A stretch of 64,000 nt of DNA, taken from assembly GCF_014633365.1 (NCBI RefSeq), contig NC_068352.1:4270393-4334392 (forward strand), given 5' to 3'. A program made the position numbers and the translations under genes. The notes beneath the pieces were generated by a model. It was not told the origin of the DNA, did not search any database, and worked only from the letters and a program-made list of their open reading frames with translations. Shown one piece after another: positions 1 through 13,190 of this stretch (position 1 is the first letter of the stretch; each line of letters starts with the position of its first letter). This DNA is from Diospyros lotus. Lineage: Eukaryota > Streptophyta > Magnoliopsida > Ericales > Ebenaceae.

Positions 1-966
1 ACTATCACAAACATCACTCAATGTACAATCAACCACCTCAACACAATGTCTATGTTGCATAGGAACTTCATATCAAATTATGAGTTTTGTTTCTCTAAAT
101 AACTCAGCTTGTAATGATTGTTTGCTAAGCCCACAATTCGAATTGTCTAAGACATCTAGCAGAATGGAAAATGTTGAATATACAATGCGACCTCCTACCA
201 ATAACAATGATGCAATTTCAGATGAAGCCACAGTAACAACGATATGCCCAAGGTTGTGACATTTTAATGCAATCGTATTGTATAAAAATGTTTTCCCTAT
301 TCCAGCACCCCCATTCAGAAAGAAAATAGTTCATTTATTTTGAAAAACTGAAGAAGTGATTGTGTTATAAGCATTTTGCTGTCCATTGTTGAGGCAATCA
401 ATAGTAATTTGTGGATCTGTCTATTGTGCCTCACTCTGCAATGGTTGATGTTCGAATATCAATTGATTACCAACTACTGCACTCCAATTTGCAGTAGGTT
501 GTGGCATGGGTGGGAAGTCAATTAAACTTTTGCCTGATTCATGAAGCATTTGATTCAAAAGATAAAGACCATAATCTTTAATTTGAGCCTCAGTTGGGTT
601 AGAAATGACAAATAATGTACAAATCTTATGTGCGAGGTCATCACATATATGTGCTGAGAATTGATTCCATAATGCACATGGATTTAGTGGAGAGCACTGG
701 GTGAGAATAATACTAAACAATCTCCTCAATTGATATCCAGTTTTTATAACTGCAGCCTCTTTCAAGCATTGTATCCATTCTTCATCATCTTCCAAAAACC
801 CCATTGCAACACATGCTAATTTAAATGTATCATGCACAACATTATCGATCCTGCATAAAGACTGAAATGACTTTGGTCCTTTGACAACGGTTAATAACAA
901 ACGCAGATAAAATCTTTCACCATAATTAAGGCTAGCAAAGTACATTCTACCAATTGCATATCCCAT
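1..966 (-). pseudogene. Helitron transposase, helicase part (broken, runs off the window)
   Basis: C-terminal part of a plant Helitron Rep/helicase protein, the rolling-circle enzyme that mobilises Helitrons. Residues encoded at 421-966 (MGYAIGRMYFAS, then GERFYLRLLL and VKGPKSF) match the conserved block between the Rep nuclease and the helicase. Downstream on the minus strand, at about 280-330, the frame reads [11 protein letters not shown], the Walker A nucleotide-binding loop of a PIF1-type helicase. A stop codon lies between them near 421, and another near 330. The rest of the helicase continues beyond position 1. The family is recognised with confidence; the copy is not functional as read. 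Confidence 0.85.
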
Positions 967-999
967 TTCTCTTGATTTCCATCTCTTTTCCGACTTAAG

Positions 1000-1850
1000 T
1001 CAAACATAATGATGTGGAAATTCTCCATAAGTGAATGGACATTCCTCTTCACTGCTAGCACAATATGCAAAAAAGCCAGTAAGAGTTGACATTTGTTGAT
1101 CAACTCTGGATTGAATCGTTTCTAATGACTCTTCTGGGTTAAAAACAACGCGATGCATTCCAGGTAAATAAAGTGTCAATCGTACAACTGTTGGCATCTC
1201 TGCATACAAAGGATGACCAAATATTCGCCAAGCAGCTTCTGGAGGTCTAATATACCTTGCATCGAGATATTTTTGAATCTCATTTATCATTCCTAACACC
1301 ATCGTTGTACGATCATAACCCTTATAAATGTACTTATGTATATACTTGACACATCTCATCCCGGCACAAACTTCCACATTTATATGACAGTTGAAAAGTT
1401 TAGAAAGATATGCATTGTATGGTACGACATCCCTGTTATCAACTTTTTGCCCCCTCACAGTATATACTTGACCATTATTGCGACGACGATAGATAGGGTA
1501 TCCATCTTGATCCATAGCTGTTGTTTTTGTTAAAACTCGAGGGTATCTCTTAGTGCATCTACCATTTTCCATACATGGTGCTTGCGGATTTCGAGCACCA
1601 CATGGTCGTGTATCATACAACATTTGATAGTTTCAAAAAGCATAGGATCATCTTTTGGGTCTGGAAATTCTGCACAAACCAATTTGTCTACTTGAACACA
1701 TGTCCGAATTTTGTTTAGGCCCTTAAGAAATAAAAGTGCATGCATATGAGAGAGGCCTTGTTTTTGAAATTCAATTGTAAAAACATGTGCAACTTTATAC
1801 CCAAACACTTTATTTGTTTCTATCACCTTCATCAAATATTTTCTCTTCAA
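1000..1850 (-). pseudogene. Helitron transposase, Rep nuclease part (frameshifted)
   Basis: Rep (HUH endonuclease) portion of the same Helitron protein, in two overlapping frames (1530-1850 and 1000-1623). The upstream frame carries the two-histidine metal-binding motif as SHMHALLFL. The downstream frame carries the nicking-tyrosine motif as YIHKYIYKGYDR. In known Helitron Reps these bind the metal ion and form the covalent tyrosine-DNA bond at the single-stranded nick. Both motifs look intact, but frameshifts near 1880, 1600 and 990 separate this block from its neighbours. No intron with good splice sites explains these joins, so I read them as decay. Confidence 0.85.
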
Positions 1851-1881
1851 CTCAAAAATATGGGCAATTAAATCAGAACGA

Positions 1882-3229
1882 TCAATCGATTTTTGAAGTA
1901 GTAGTAATGCTGAAGTAATTTCTGGGATTTACAGTCATGGTAATAAAAATATCTTGGTGTTGGTTGTATCGCGTGATAGCCATTGAATCTTGAAAGATTT
2001 CAAACATATGTCTAGGACTACCAGTAAATGAAGATGGCAAAACAAACCTTTGACCAATTTGACCAGGTTGCACATAATCTGGATCCATATTTGACAACTC
2101 TTGGTAAAGCTCAGCCCGAAGTTTTCCTTGATTAAGATTATAGTATGTCAATCGATTTTGCTCAGTTGCAGCCCAAGCATCTACCAAAAACTCTTGAAAT
2201 AGTTTCCCACCTTTCAAAATTGTTGAATACTTTGTGGGTCGTTCAAACAAACGATAACTATAAAAATCCATTTGAGTAAGTCGATCAGTTGAAGGTCGAT
2301 CATACTGAACATTCCACAATTTCAACTCAGGTTCCCATCCAAGCTCACCATATGGAAATAATAGAACGTAATGTAATGGCAAATATGCTGGGTGACATTC
2401 ATTAATTTGCATCAACTCATTATTTCCTCGAAAATGTAAGATAATATCTCTCATTCCACTTGCCTTTGTTCCATCACCTGGTATTACAATCGTAATCTCA
2501 TCTATGGTTGGTAGGTTATATCGACGTCGATCAGTTCTTGAATTATAATGAAGATGAGCAGGTAGATTGTGTCCTGTCGAGTCCAATTGATGTAAAATGG
2601 CATGAGCCTGGCAAAATTTATCTACAAATGCATTGACTTGCAACAAACTATCTTGAATAGTTTTGAGAACATCCCTTCTCAAGTTAGGATTTCTACGATT
2701 ACGAATTTCTAAAGCTGAATTAAGGTCATAGATATACAGTTGAGCATAACTTACATCCTGCCCTGGTTGTGGTTGTAGTAATCCTGTTCGATGTCGCAAT
2801 TCCCCATGAATTGTGAATGATGTAGGGCCCCTTCCACTAAGTACTCTAGGATCCAATGTAGCACCAAGACTCGTAAAAGCATTGGCCGCATTATACACTC
2901 GAGTATAACTTCGAAAGGATTTTGATTGCTCATTATTCCCATCATACAACGCCTGAAGTGGTGGAGGAGGTGTAATAAGTAAAGGAAGCCCAATCTTTCC
3001 TTCTAAACAACAAGTTCCAAATAAGGGACGCTTCACAGATGATTTTGTCAATTTTTCATCCATCCAATGTAAGGCTGAACAATAAGGACATAATACATCC
3101 TTTTTGCCAAGATAATGGCGGCAAGAATCTTTATGTGCCCGAGCATCAATTGATGTACTCATAGGCATATCTTCTAATTCATCATCAGAACATAGATCTT
3201 CTTGAAGAAATCGATTTATAGAAGTAAAC
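1882..3229 (-). pseudogene. Helitron transposase, N-terminal part (Helitron_like_N)
   Basis: The longest open piece of the Helitron protein, about 450 codons. It has the usual N-terminal zinc-binding block: H-Y-L-G, then CPYCSALHW, then CCLEGK followed by LPLL and a proline run (PPPPLQALY). YNAANAFTSLGA and the block ending DIFITMTVNP follow; the latter leads into the Rep domain. I start the feature at 3229 because a good splice acceptor (TTCGCAG on the minus strand) lies there, and the hydrophobic residues predicted upstream up to 3309 look like intron read-through. The frame ends at a stop just after the Rep entry block, where a frameshift is evident. Confidence 0.85.
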
Positions 3230-4870
3230 CTGCGAATATTTGTGTATAAATAAAAATTTGTAAAACAAAACGGTGTGAGTAAAAATATGTATTTCAAGAA
3301 TATACACAATAGTTTACCGGTTCCTTTGTGGAGCCAAAGATGTGCTTGGCATAGAAAACGAACGTGTAGACTGATGGGTAACCATTGTTCGTTTTTGTGC
3401 CGAATGAGAATCTTCAGTTATTGTTTCCAACTCCAAGTGAGTGCGATCGCGACGAATTGGTGTTAAAGAAGGTTGTCTTAATTGAACACATTCTTCTATT
3501 CCCTCTTGTTCTCGTTGTAAGCGTTGAATTTCAAAGTATGACTTATAATTTTATTCACGCTCTTGCCTTGCACGTTGGGCCAATGCAGCTTTTGATATTA
3601 CATTATCATTTTGTGCCTAAAATGAAAATATTTTATCATTGGTGCAAAATGAAACTATCTTCTTTGTTTCTTTCTTTCTTCATGCATTTTGTTTTTTGCT
3701 ATTCTTTTCATATAAGTAACAACTTATGGATGGTACATTATATTTATATTATAATGCACATGTATCCATGCAAAATAAAAATAAATACATTTGAAAAACA
3801 CATACAAATAATAGCAAGTTTCAGGAAAATATATTACGATCATTCTACAAAAATAACACAAAACAACAAATTAATTTTATGTACTGATATCACTTGACAT
3901 ACATTTGTCATTCTCTTGTCAAAAGGAGTCATTTGTACTTACCACGCGAACACAATGTTTGTACTTACCGTATGAACACATATAACATTAAGGTCGTGCT
4001 CATCACGAATGACCACACCAATATTTCATGTTAAAGAAGATTGTCTTGGGTTAATACATTTCTTTGATATTTCTCATTTTAGTTGCAGGTGTTGGGCTAA
4101 TGCAGCTTTTGATAACACATTATCATTGTATGTCTAAAATGAGAATAAAATGTGAAGATTATCCCCTCTTGCTTCCCTTTCATCATGTATTTTTTCTTCC
4201 TTTTAACTAACTTTTCTTCTTCATTCTGTTGAGTTGTTAGTCACATAAGAACCAATACATATATTAATGAAAACTCATTATACATATTAAGCACACAAAA
4301 CTGCAAACTTACTACCCATCTCTTTATCATGTAATGTTTTCTACTTTCCTTTTCACTTTTCTTATTTTTCCTTAAGAACTTCTTATAAAAAAAAAATAAA
4401 AAAATGTAGTTTCTTTTTCATCATATATTCGTTTTCTTCTCTTATTTTTAATGCTTACTTTAACATGCTTCAGAAAAACAAAATTTAAATTAAATATTTG
4501 AAAAAAAAAACATTTTAAAAATATACATAAAAAAGAGTATATGACACTAAATTTCTAAAAAACTTTATATGACAATATTCGAAAAAGAAACTTTTAAAAA
4601 TTGTTGAGAAACCATATCACAAGATGGACATTTTTCTTTCCTTTGCCAGAAGGGATAGCCTTTTCTTTTTCCTTTGTCTTTGCCTATAATAATAAAAAAT
4701 AAGTAAACTATATTTATAAAAAAAATTAAATGATAAGAAAATAGATGTCCAATGTTGAAGTGACTTTTAGGCTTACCTCACGAATGCGAATAGTATTAAG
4801 GTCACGTTCATCGTGAATAACAACATTAACATTTCTTTCTTGAAGAAATCGAACCTATACATGTAAACAC
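3230..4870 (-). repeat. Decayed 5' leader exons of the Helitron with internal duplications
   Basis: No intact ORF. The segment at about 3463-3620 recurs in diverged form at about 4029-4140 (shared words include GCAGCTTTTGATA and ACATTATCAT). The segment at about 3940-4035 recurs at about 4765-4850 (shared words include CATTAAGGTC). This looks like repeated small 5' exons of the Helitron gene, separated by AT-rich introns. I could not place the Helitron 5' TC end or 3' CTRR hairpin. Confidence 0.45.
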
Positions 4871-7800
4871 TTTAGAGTGATAAATAAAACTTTATACACA
4901 TAAATAAAAAAAATTAGTAAGCTAAGTCGATATTACGGTTCGATGTAAATTTCCATCCACTTGTAAAGTATGAGGAAAAAAATTGGATATGATAAGTATT
5001 TTTTTTTTTTTTAAAATAGGCCTTACATTATTAAATTTATATGAAGAAAAAACAACTTACTTGACCAAAAATAGTAATATTATCCATAACTGTTATACTT
5101 CAACCTAAAAAATAAATCAGTTGCTACCAAATCAGATAATAAAATTAAATATTTTATTTAAATAAATAACTACCATGGATAGAATAGATGATGAGGAGAA
5201 GAAAAAAATATATATATCAAAATGATAAAAGGCCAACCTAATGTTTAGAATAGATGTATTTTAACAATCACATTAAAATGATAAAATTAAAATCGAAGCA
5301 CAATTTTATAGAAATAAAATCAAAACTAAAATCAAAACCTGGTATGAATAATTATCACTTGGAAAGTTCAAGAGGAATAATTGGAAACTAAAATTAAGCA
5401 AGATGATGACTCTGATTTTTTACACCCAATTATTTTTTATAAAATTAAAAATAAAATAGCATTTATTATGTTCAGGTACATGAAATTACCATTGATGTTG
5501 GGTTAAATGGGCTTCCGAGCAAATTGAGTCTTGATAAAGGATTTATTTGGTTTTTATCTTGAAGCTTTCACCTTTATTCCATGAAGAGATTGCTTTTAGT
5601 TGTTTAATTTAAATTTATAATTCTCAATGAATTATAATTTACGTACACTACTCTTATGAGTTATAATTTTTTACTTTAAACATGGGTTATCTCAAATGAG
5701 TTATAATTTTTCTGAGAGAAACTTAAATAAATTATAATTATATAAAAAAAATAAACACATATATTTGGGTCCAACTTAAGAAAAAAATAAAATTGTATAA
5801 ATGCATAATTTTATTTGAGTGGGACCTACATAAACACATATGAAAGAAAATTTCTCATAAAATTATATAATTGGATCCAACTCATTTTCGTCCCATAAAA
5901 TTTTTAAAAAATAAAATTGTATATATTTGAATCCAACTTAATTGTACCCAATGTCATAATAATTTTTCTTTTGTTATATTTTTTGGTGCTTTCAATACTA
6001 AATTTCCTTTCTCTGGAAAGATGACAAAAATTACAATTTACGATTTTACATGGATACACATAGACATGACACTAATTTATAATTTAAATTTAATTTATTA
6101 TTAAAATTAATATACATAGACACGACCCTGATTTACAATTCAAATTTAATTTATTATTAAAATTAATATAAAAATATATCAATTAAAACTAAAGCTATAT
6201 TACATGGAAATGTATATGAATGGGTGAGATGAAATTTATTACCTTTGACCAAGGTACTTAATTAAACAATTTTCATTCATTTTAATTGAATTAGATCAAA
6301 TGGCCCATTACCTAAATTGTTAATTTTATTTTACAAATAAAATTAAATTATTACTAAATTATTATGAATTCGTATTCATAATTATTTTACATGATTGTGT
6401 TGGGCCACGCCAAGCCCAAGCAAGTTGGGCTGCCCAAGCAGTGACAGGCTCTGTGTTGGGCCTCTGTATAATTATATTAAAATATTAAAATACATACAAA
6501 CTGCCTTTTAAAGTACAACACACCCATTCTAAAAAATGCACAAAATACATATAAAATGACTACAACACATAAAATGACTACAAAATACACACATATACAT
6601 GGGACTTGTAATACCATCGCCATGATTATGATAGATATTACATATATGAATGTTGATTTGAATACTGGACTATTATGATAGAAATTTTCCTATGCTTAAT
6701 AATAGACTGTTATGCTTTTGGTCCTATCTTTATTTCCAGTGAGATTGAATTACTAAAAATATACAGTGCCTATACACACACAAAAATAAACCAAATTTAT
6801 GCACTTACTGGAATCATGAGGTAATCATCAATCATATAAACCAAATTCTCAATTATCACTCTAAAATATGGATTAATAGTGTACCCAACAATCCAGTAGC
6901 CTTTGTTGGGTGAAGGAAAAAACGGTACCAATAGCCTAAAAATGCCACTCTTAAGTATTTATTTGTGAAAGTTGGATATGATTGCTTTAAATGCCTATGT
7001 GCAAGATATATACAATTCCAATAGGCTAAAATTGTAATCTTCACCTAATCTTGGGATTAAGGCAAGATCCTTCTTTTTAATAGGTAAGGTTATTTTTTTG
7101 CATTTTAATATAATTGTTTTTAACATTTGTCATTATAGAACTTTTGATCTTGTACATAATTTATAACTATAGTACATAATTTGGGGCCTCCCTTCGAAGT
7201 GTATTTGGTAGAGTTCTTTTAAGTGTTAGGGTTGGGGTTTTTTTGGCATTGCTTATGTACAATTTTTTTTTTTTTTTTTGCTTTATATATTTTCAGTTAC
7301 AAAAAATAAAAATGTATAATTTTTGGATGATGTTTTAAGTTATGACTTTCTTTAACAATGAAAATACCATATAGGATAGATATTTTAAAGAAGGATTCAC
7401 TACAATTTGGGCTTTATTTTTTTGTTGTGGGCCAACCCGAGCTAAGAATTGTGAGTAAATTATATTATTTGTTTTTGAATTTTTATCATCATAATTAATT
7501 AAACTTTAATTTTTAGTATAATTTATTAGTCTCTTTTAATTCTTTATCAAATTTTGTTAATAAAAATTAATGTGATATAACATTACTATAAACACCACTT
7601 AATGTTAAAATTAACATAAATTGCACAATTAAGTGGTTTTAAGATTTTCAGAAACACATCTTTCTCATAAAAATTACATTACCATATTTTGTTACAACCA
7701 TTTTTTCACTCATAAACTTAGCTCCCTATTTATTTTTATTTAGTGTCTTTTTACGTTAATAAATGGGTGAATCACATTTCAATTAAATTAAAATAATTGA

Positions 7801-8590
7801 ATTAAATCAACCAAAATTACTTGTTTGGTTCGATTTGACTTTCTAATGTAAGTAATGTTGCTATAGTGTGTATACACAGACACATAGAATGGGTACAAAA
7901 TTTTGCATTAGATACACACACTGACACACAACGCGTGTACATACACTAAAAATTTTGCTACAATGCGTATAAAATTTCTCAAAAAGACTTATTTAGTGTC
8001 TTTCTGATGTAAGGGGTGAATTTTTTTTTATATCTAATTCAAAATTTTTAATTTTTTTAAAAATTTGTTTGGATGTATTATAGAATTTATGTTTATTTTT
8101 AGATTGAATAACTATTTTTTTATAATTTTTTATATTAAAAATTACATTTACAAAAAGACTTATAGTTTTTTATTTACATGTTTTTCCAATATTTTTATTT
8201 TTAACTTTTTTAAAAAATATTTTTTTTTTCATTTTTGTTTCATATTATATTCGTTTTTTGTTTATGTTTTTTTTACAACTTAGGTTAAAAAGCACAATCT
8301 ATGATGTTAGTTATCTAATTCAAGCTAGTTAGGAGATTGAAGAGAAAGTTAAAGGGATGGTTTTTTAGTTTTTTTATTTAATTTTTTGTTTTTAAAAGAA
8401 AATTTAATGCAGTTTTCATTCTTTCAAAAACAAACTAATTATTTAAAACATAAAAAATGAGCATTTTAGAGTTCATATTTTTGTATTTATCACGTTTTTG
8501 GTCAATTCAATTTACGACAGTTTATTAGCCACTATTTTATCAAACTTGCGTCTGATAAACAATTAATTACTTTTTTGAAGTAATTCCATA
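4871..8590. other. AT-rich intergenic DNA, no gene seen
   Basis: Strongly AT-rich sequence with homopolymer runs. Around 5620-5760 the words GAGTTATAATTT and AATTATAATT recur several times at irregular spacing. At 6060-6180 a segment repeats once as a near copy (ATTTATAATTTAAATTTAAT, then ATTTACAATTCAAATTTAAT). Short ORFs here have no recognisable domain and biased composition. Nothing supports a gene. Confidence 0.6.
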
Positions 8591-8599
8591 ATATTTGAA

Positions 8600-8935
8600 G
8601 TGGTGGTAGGTGAGGAAAGTACTGCATATAGAAGGGGCTTCCAACATGGTTATGAAATAGGATACGGAGGTGGATTTCCACAGCCCCGGCGGATTCAACA
8701 ACGGAGGAGGCTGGGGAGGTCAGGGCGACGGAGGCTGGGGAGGAAACGGTGGTCCAAGCGGCGGAGGCTGGGGAGGATATGGTGGCGGGCAAGGAAGAGG
8801 AAGCAGCGGATTTGGCTGCTGCAATGGCTTTAATGGGAGCGACGAAGGATTCTGGGGCAGTTGCCGAAGATGCTGCTACAGTGCTAGGGAAGCTTATTAG
8901 GACTTCCGGCTGAATGGTGAAGCCAAGCCTTAATA
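8600..8935 (+). pseudogene. Glycine-rich, cysteine-ended small protein (frameshifted fragment)
   Basis: The frame open from 8661 to 8900 encodes repeated GGGWGG / GGWGG / GGGQGRG blocks followed by a Cys-rich tail (GFGCC, then CRRCCYSAREAY). This resembles small secreted plant glycine-rich proteins, which end in a short Cys-rich region and normally begin with a signal peptide. No ATG and no signal peptide are seen. The upstream glycine-bearing stretch (GYEIGYGGGF, from 8600) lies in another frame, so either a 1-nt frameshift or a missing exon separates them. GC content is well above the surrounding DNA, as expected for glycine codons. I cannot tell whether an upstream exon survives. Confidence 0.5.
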
Positions 8936-9196
8936 ATTAAAATTATAACACACACAGAGAATGTAAATACAAAAAAATGTTTTGCCTGGGTCACTGCCTC
9001 AAGGAAGAAGACACACTGTGCTTCTTTAATCTTTATAATATATATATGCAACTGCACCGAAGGAAAATGCGTAAAGGCACAAAATTTGCAACAGACTCAC
9101 CACGTAGTCTTGGACGCACGGAGAAAATATGAAGGAGAGAGAGAGAGACCTAGAAACCACTGCGCTCTCCACTTACCTGAGACCAAATGGCAATTT
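8936..9196. other. Spacer after the glycine-rich fragment
   Basis: Low-complexity sequence with ACACACAGAGAGA-type microsatellite words. No gene seen. Confidence 0.5.
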
Positions 9197-9530
9197 ATTT
9201 ATATAAATATTTACGAATACAACAAATACTTTTAAAACTAAGGAATATATATACACACACAGTCACGACTTAGAGCTTCATACACAGAGAGAGAATGAAG
9301 ATCAGCAACCTTCTTTAATCTATATATGTGAGTGTATATATAAACAAACAGTGACTATATATGCGAGTGTATTTATATAAATATTTATGAATACAACAAA
9401 TACTTTTAAAACTAAGGAATATATATACATACACACAGAGAGAATGAAGATCAGCAACCTTTTTTAATCTATATATGTGAGTGTATATATAAACAAACAG
9501 TGACTATATATGTGAGTGTATATATAGCAA
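9197..9530. repeat. 174-bp tandem repeat, nearly two units
   Basis: The unit beginning ATTTATATAAATATTTA at 9197 recurs at 9371 with only scattered differences. Both carry AATACAACAAATACTTTT, GAATGAAGATCAGCAACC and AAACAAACAGTGACTATATA. The second unit is slightly shorter. This is a local tandem duplication in non-coding DNA. Confidence 0.85.
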
Positions 9531-10660
9531 ACAGTGTCTACCGTGCCTATGAATGAACCTTTCTGAAAACAACCAAATGGCTGCCATATACACAGTGTGT
9601 TTGTTTGGGTGTGGGTGTGTGTGTTTTGCTTTTCTTTGCCCATTCATATTCCCAGCAAGAAGCTATGTTTAATACACACAGTGACTATACATACAATGAC
9701 TATATACATACCATGCCTTTGAGTAGTGCAGACAGAAAAGGATAAAGATACACAGTGAAAGCAGGTTTATGCACGGCAGCCAGGAGGCGATGAACAGAGG
9801 GGAAAAAGAGAGAGGGAGGTAATGAGTGAGAGAAAAAAAAAAAAAGAGTGAGATGGCGGTTGGCAGTGACTGAAGGAGTCCATCAATCAGAGCCACTGCA
9901 AATTGGAGAAGGATTATTGGGCGGGAAATGGTTTAATCTCAACCATCAAATATATCAAAAATGATCTCAGCCATTCAAATGTTTCAAAAATAAGACATTT
10001 TCAAAAATCATTGTGTTTTATTATATAGATATATATAAAATAAATATTGCAAATTAATAAAATATTATAAATATTCATTTAAAATTTACCACTAAGTTAC
10101 ATTAAAATTTGTGCTCTTTTTTCTTTATTGAAATAATTTTTTTAAAATTACAATAGAATTAATAAATTGAAATAAATAATTAAATAAGTACTCTATCATT
10201 TACTATTTTTATTATTTAGGTGACAAATTTAATGAAATTTGTCAAGTTTTGTCTTTTAAAAATTATTTATTTAAAAGGACTTCAAATAAACAAATAAAAA
10301 GATAAATTAGTGTTGCAAAGTAACAAGGGTTTTGATTTAATTCATCACTAAAATATATTTTCTTAATTAAATAGTTAAGATTAAATCTTAATTAAAAAAT
10401 TAAAATTTAATTAATATGACATAACTTCTCTTAATATTAATAACGCGAGAGGAGTCGGATTCATTGAATTGAATTTGATTTTTAAAAATTATTAATTTTA
10501 CTAAAAACATTAATTTGATTTTTTAAGAAACATGAGAGATTTATTTTTATTTAAAAAAATTTAATTTATATTTAAAAAATATAAAAGACAATAATACTTT
10601 ACTAAATACTATTTTTCCATAAATATAAATAAAAAATTATTTTATTTTAAAATTACAACA
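9531..10660. other. Intergenic, low complexity
   Basis: GT-rich and GA-rich tracts (around 9598-9640 and 9800-9850), then AT-rich DNA. The predicted hydrophobic ORF on the minus strand at 9669-9896 follows the GA tract and has no domain. No gene supported. Confidence 0.5.
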
Positions 10661-12765
10661 ATGCCAAGGCATACGTATTACAGACTTCAAGTCGAATTTT
10701 CTAGAAGACACACACACAGAGACGCGATTAGGATCCGACGTTTCTCTCGGTCCGAGGATACCTTTGAAGACAAATTCAGTATCTCTGGAGACAAGGTACT
10801 TCATGTATTCCCATCTATCTTCCCAGAATCCGATTGTTTAGTGGCTTCTCTGATTGAATTGGGAATCCCAAATTCAACTGTGGTTCCTGAATGATAAACC
10901 CTAAAATCTTTCAGAACTCGAGATTTTTGGGTTCTGCAATAAAATTTCTGCCAAATTTGGGGTACCCATTTTAGGAAACACTGGTTCATCAATTGGGTTG
11001 TGATCCTTTCGCGGATTCATCCGCTCTTGGGGATTTATGTTAAGACGTATTGATATGGATAGTAAATAATATGTTGTCTTTTTCTTTTCTTCTTTAACTT
11101 TATTTTGTAATACATTTTCGCTGTAATATACCAAATAGGTTGGACTTTGAATTAGGGTTTGTTGTTAAATGAATTTGGTGGGTGGCGAAGAAGGAATTCT
11201 TGAATTGCTGAATGTTTGCTTCTTGTTTACTGTATCTTGCACGGATCAGTTCTCTGGTAATGATTATATTAACATAATCACAGGCAAAGTATTCAGTGTT
11301 GTGCCTGAATTTATGGTGTCATCAATTTCAATTTCAAGTTTTTTATATTGACATGCTGATCACAGCGACTACTTCTTGATATCAATCTTATTCTTTGACA
11401 ATTTACCCCTAGCAGAACTTGCCATTTTCTTCGGGTGGAGAGCCTCTCAGTTGTTTAGAGCAAATTTGAGAGTTATCTTTGGGTATCTATGATGGTTAGC
11501 CTTCACCTATGACATGAATGGATAACTTGGGGACGAAAACTAACTAGACCTGAAGAAAGAGTTCTTATTTCAGTCCTATTGGAAATGAGTTGTAAGGGAT
11601 GAGTTTATTTTTGTATAGTTTCGGGTTTATCCTTATCTTTGGTAGAAACCCAATTGTATAAGGCTTGAGTGCTCTATATTCTAACATAATTCAGAATGCC
11701 AGCAACAAGCACTGTGCACTTCTTTTAAAGATGTAACTTGACGGATCTCCACTCCATGGATGATGAAATTCACATTGTTCCCGTCAGGAAATTCTCTGTA
11801 TCTGAACTAATTCTTAAGGAACTCTCAGAGCTCCATGACAACATGCTGTGTTGCAGAACCTCTTAACATTTCAGCTGCATGAAACTAGGAAATACTTTTA
11901 TGGGGACCATGGGCTATTTGAAACCTCCTTTGTTTCAGGGGAAGTTCCAAGTTTATTTAGTTCTTCACCAACCTGCACTGCGCTTTGAAAAGATAATGAA
12001 ATCATAAGTTTCTAGCACTTGGTAGTGGTGAGATTCCCTTCAACCTTCATACGACAGAATAAATATTAATCAAGTACAGGGTTGATTTTTGGTTCAGCTA
12101 GCTCAATTAAGTTTAGAACTCAACAGCTCCTCTCTGGCTTCTCTCTGCCCCCAGGTTGAATGCAAGCAGCAGACATAGTCCACTCATAACTAGAAAATTA
12201 GAAAAACTTGACATCACTGCAAATGATCCTTGGTAGAACTTAAAACTAAGTAAAACTTTAAGATATTGAGAAATTTTATTTTCCCAATATCTTCCCCTGC
12301 TGACATTGGTTGGTTGGCTTCCTTTGAGAATCCTCAACAAAGATTGTGCTGTCTCTTTTAGATAGCTGGTGATTTGAAGCCAGCTCCATTCTTTCCTTAT
12401 TTGAAAAAATCTGGAAAAATTTGGAAACAATGGAATATTGCTGCTCTTTGTTTATGGAAAATATAATGAAAAATAAGAAATGAATTGAAGAGACCAATTG
12501 CAATATATTGTGCAGTAACTTCTCTGACAAACCTTAGCAACTTGCAAAATATTGTTTCTACACATCCACGGGCAGTTCCATGCCTTTCAGATTTGTACAA
12601 TTCTTCAAAATCTCAGAAGCAGTGGAAGATGCCGACTCTTTGTCTCTGTTTTATCCTTATCTCTGTCAATCATCTCACCTCTTCACACCCATAATTCTTG
12701 AGTGCTTTATTTTCTAACATAATTTGTATACTAGTAATTTCAGATGCATATGTTGTTGTCACTAT

Positions 12766-12868
12766 ATAGGCATACAACAACGATAACAAGCCTTATTCCC
12801 ACTGGATGGGGTTGGCTACGTGAATTCTACCTCTCCAATAGCTATCTGTGTCATCTGTGTATATAGTT
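12766..12868 (+). mobile_element. SINE-like 3' fragment
   Basis: The words ATACAACAACGATAACAAGC, CCCACTGGATGGGGTTGGCT and ACGTGAATTC, followed by a long T run, resemble the 3' half of Au-type plant SINEs, which end in T tracts. No pol III promoter boxes are visible upstream, so this would be a truncated copy inside the leader of the armadillo gene. Confidence 0.4.
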
Positions 12869-12907
12869 TTTTTTTTTTTTTTTTTTTGGGGGGGGGGGGG
12901 GGGGGGT
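12869..12907. repeat. T-run followed by G-run
   Basis: More than 20 T directly followed by about 17 G. The exact lengths in such a tract are unreliable in most assemblies. Confidence 0.9.
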
Positions 12908-13190
12908 GCATCTAAAGGTTAAGGTTGATGTAGATTTTTGGATGCCCTATTTTGTATCTAGTATAGTCACTCTGTTGTCTTAGATTTCTCTTTGTTGAGA
13001 TTTATTGAACAACCTCCTTTGAGTCTTCAAGTGGATCTGGAATACTTTTCATTTCTTAAGATTCCAGCATTTTGTTGCTTGCTGTTTTGGATCTGGAATA
13101 ATTGCTTGCTGCTTTTTTTTTTTTTTTAACCTGCATTGTAAATGCTGAGTGAAGTCATTGATGAATATCAGGTTTGATATCTCTTTATGG

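Larger units (their letters stand above)
10661..13171 (+). other. Probable 5' leader (non-coding exons and introns) of the armadillo gene
   Basis: This sequence between the AT-rich block and the armadillo CDS has a base composition typical of plant transcribed leaders. A possible first exon ends at a donor-like GACAAG/GTACTT near 10796. The words ATTAGGGTTTG, common in plant 5' UTRs, occur near 11151. A clear acceptor, ATATCAG, ends at 13171, 19 nt before the chosen start codon. A 77-codon ORF at 10661 has no domain and I do not call it a gene. Exon boundaries cannot be fixed without transcript data. Confidence 0.4.

Noticed and set aside
10661..10894. 77-codon ORF beginning MPRHTYYRLQ
   Set aside because: No domain, and it runs over a donor-like site near 10796; more likely a 5' leader exon of the armadillo gene.
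12869..12907. T/G homopolymer junction as a G-quadruplex or regulatory element
   Set aside because: Likely a SINE tail plus sequencing slippage; length cannot be trusted.
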